From Candidatus Poribacteria bacterium (lineage in GTDB: Bacteria > Poribacteria > WGA-4E > PCPOR2b), in NCBI GenBank assembly GCA_028819845.1, contig JAPPKS010000029.1, positions 13,332 through 77,331 of the forward strand: 64,000 nucleotides of DNA. Reading direction: 5' to 3'. Shown in pieces: positions 63,052 to 64,000 of the stretch. The notes below the pieces were generated by a model. It did no database searches, was not told the DNA's origin, and was given only the letters and a program-made list of their open reading frames with translations. Each line of letters begins with the position of its first letter. Position 1 is the first letter of the stretch. Both the position numbers and the translations under genes were made by a program.

Positions 63052-63681
63052 ATGAATGAAATTCAACAGCTACAGCTCTACGGTTTTTGCACTATCGCCG
63101 GTGCTTATGAGGTTAATTCGTTAAGCAACGAATGCTTGCGTATGTTCGATAAACTAAGCTCGAATGTCGTAGATGCAAACGAAAATGAGGTGTTAAATCA
63201 TGCCTTGAATGCGTGTCCAATTGTAAAAAATATAGTCGAAGCATTAATAGGCACTGAGCATACTCGAACGGCCTCATTCAAGCGAACACTTCCGAACGAT
63301 ACATCATTCAGTTGTACCTACCATGTCCATTGCGATGAAACTGAATCATTGGCGCTTGATAATTACAATAACCGGCTCCGAAAATCGCCGCATGTACCCT
63401 GCATGATAAACAGCATTATTACCTTAACCGATTTCACGGCGGATAATGGCTTTGGCGTAATCCCGATGAGTCACCATAGTCCTTTTTTGAAACGGCATCA
63501 ATTCCTTACCGCAGTCGATCCCGTTGTTGAAAATGACTTCTTGTTCCCTGTCATCGCGCCAGCAGGTTCGGTGATTCTATGGGACAATCGATTGTGGCAT
63601 GCTCAACTTCCCAACAAAACAGATGAGAGCCGCTTGAACATCAACGTATCATATTTTGCGAAATGGTGGAGAAACTATTGA
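63052..63681 (+). CDS. PhyH-like Fe(II)/2-oxoglutarate dioxygenase
   Basis: 209 residues. The iron site is YHVHCDETES (HxD) near residue 90, and the distal ligand is the His of NRLWHAQLPN near 184, with the 2-oxoglutarate Arg in DESRLNINVSYF. The PMSHHSPFL loop is also family-like. Shorter than the PhyH at 42514-43326, and it lacks that protein's long C-terminal part. Substrate unknown. The ATG has no clear ribosome binding site. It follows the LamG gene by 133 bp. Confidence 0.82.
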   Translation: MNEIQQLQLYGFCTIAGAYEVNSLSNECLRMFDKLSSNVVDANENEVLNHALNACPIVKNIVEALIGTEHTRTASFKRTLPNDTSFSCTYHVHCDETESLALDNYNNRLRKSPHVPCMINSIITLTDFTADNGFGVIPMSHHSPFLKRHQFLTAVDPVVENDFLFPVIAPAGSVILWDNRLWHAQLPNKTDESRLNINVSYFAKWWRNY

Positions 63682-64000
63682 TAAAATCTATATCATCAAT
63701 TGCAATTATATACTCACTAATCAGAAAACGAAACGCACGCAGGATAACTACATGCTTCCTACAACACCACTTAACCCAAGATGGAATAACTGCCTAGCCG
63801 CGCTGACATTACGATATTCTGCGGCTATCTATGTTGACAACATCTGTTCCTGTTTGGTATACTAAACCTCGTCACCTCGAATAGTAAAACGCGGGAACGC
63901 ATGGTGAATATACAAACACGCTAAGCGAAGCGCTTGGAACACAGTGTAGAAGTGGACATTTACAAGTTTATGCCGCGGTATTATTCGTCCTATTGGCAAA
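63682..64000. other. 3' window edge, no complete gene
   Basis: No convincing frame in the last 320 bp; a 69-codon plus-strand frame (63656-63865) overlaps the end of the PhyH gene and has no features. The promoter at 63834-63863 points to a gene beyond the window edge. Confidence 0.35.
63834..63863 (+). promoter_or_regulatory. Strong sigma-70 promoter facing the window edge
   Basis: TTGACA at 63834-63839, an 18-base spacer and TATACT at 63858-63863: near-consensus. Its target gene begins outside this window or in the last bases. Confidence 0.6.

Overview
The window looks like a chromosomal segment of an uncultured bacterium, most plausibly Candidatus Poribacteria or a close relative. This is inference from gene content: two phytanoyl-CoA dioxygenase (PhyH) proteins, two Gfo/Idh/MocA dehydrogenases, a formylglycine-generating-enzyme-like protein, a LamG protein with an unusual C-terminal tail, and many dispersed GTAG-type palindromes. 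There is no rRNA, prophage, plasmid or defence island. Most genes are housekeeping or metabolic, in short operons on both strands.

Layout. 1-6340 (minus): a cell-envelope and translation cluster (LolB-like lipoprotein, ispE, tRNA-Gln, rplY, N-acetylmuramoyl-alanine amidase, GerMN protein, pth), flanked by repeats. 6340-12000 (minus): argD, a Fur-family regulator, a class V aminotransferase, an O6-methylguanine-DNA methyltransferase, a Gfo/Idh/MocA protein and an unknown protein. 12600-18150 (plus): a lipoprotein, an orphan modC, a second repeat array, an orphan sdhA/frdA flavoprotein and a second Gfo/Idh/MocA protein. 18240-26400: a DinG-type helicase (minus), a repeat-bearing gap, a GH36-like alpha-galactosidase and two overlapping small genes (plus), then a DUF423 gene with an in-frame stop and pepA (minus). 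26780-35360 (plus): STAS protein, response regulator, dnaK, small membrane protein, broken ISXO2-type transposase, DUF4416, a two-domain S1/P1-nuclease-like plus DmpA-like fusion, and an M2-like metallopeptidase.

35540-38525 (plus) is the clearest functional unit: a near-consensus promoter with an overlapping palindrome, an Rrf2 regulator, cysteine synthase, an assimilatory APS/PAPS reductase, a CysO-like sulfur carrier and a terminator. It points to regulated cysteine synthesis through a protein-bound thiocarboxylate. 38588-48220 is mixed: MFS transporter, DUF309, methyltransferase, FGE-like, PhyH, YCF48-like, rhodanese, GT4, third repeat array and ComEA. 48309-61034 (minus) is a housekeeping block: zapA, aroE, a fused indolepyruvate:ferredoxin oxidoreductase, recN, nadK, DUF368, surE, GT2, tyrS and msrA. 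61241 to the end (plus) holds an MBL hydrolase, a LamG protein, a PhyH protein and a promoter pointing out of the window.

The points most worth a second look are: (i) a predicted exported protein joining a zinc S1/P1-nuclease fold to a self-cleaving DmpA peptidase; (ii) the Rrf2-CysK-CysH-CysO operon and its candidate operator; (iii) three unlinked tandem arrays that share an exact 40-bp period and a palindromic core but have different locus-specific spacers, and that look like REP elements; (iv) a DinG helicase lacking one expected iron-sulfur ligand; (v) an otherwise intact DUF423 gene with a TAA codon.
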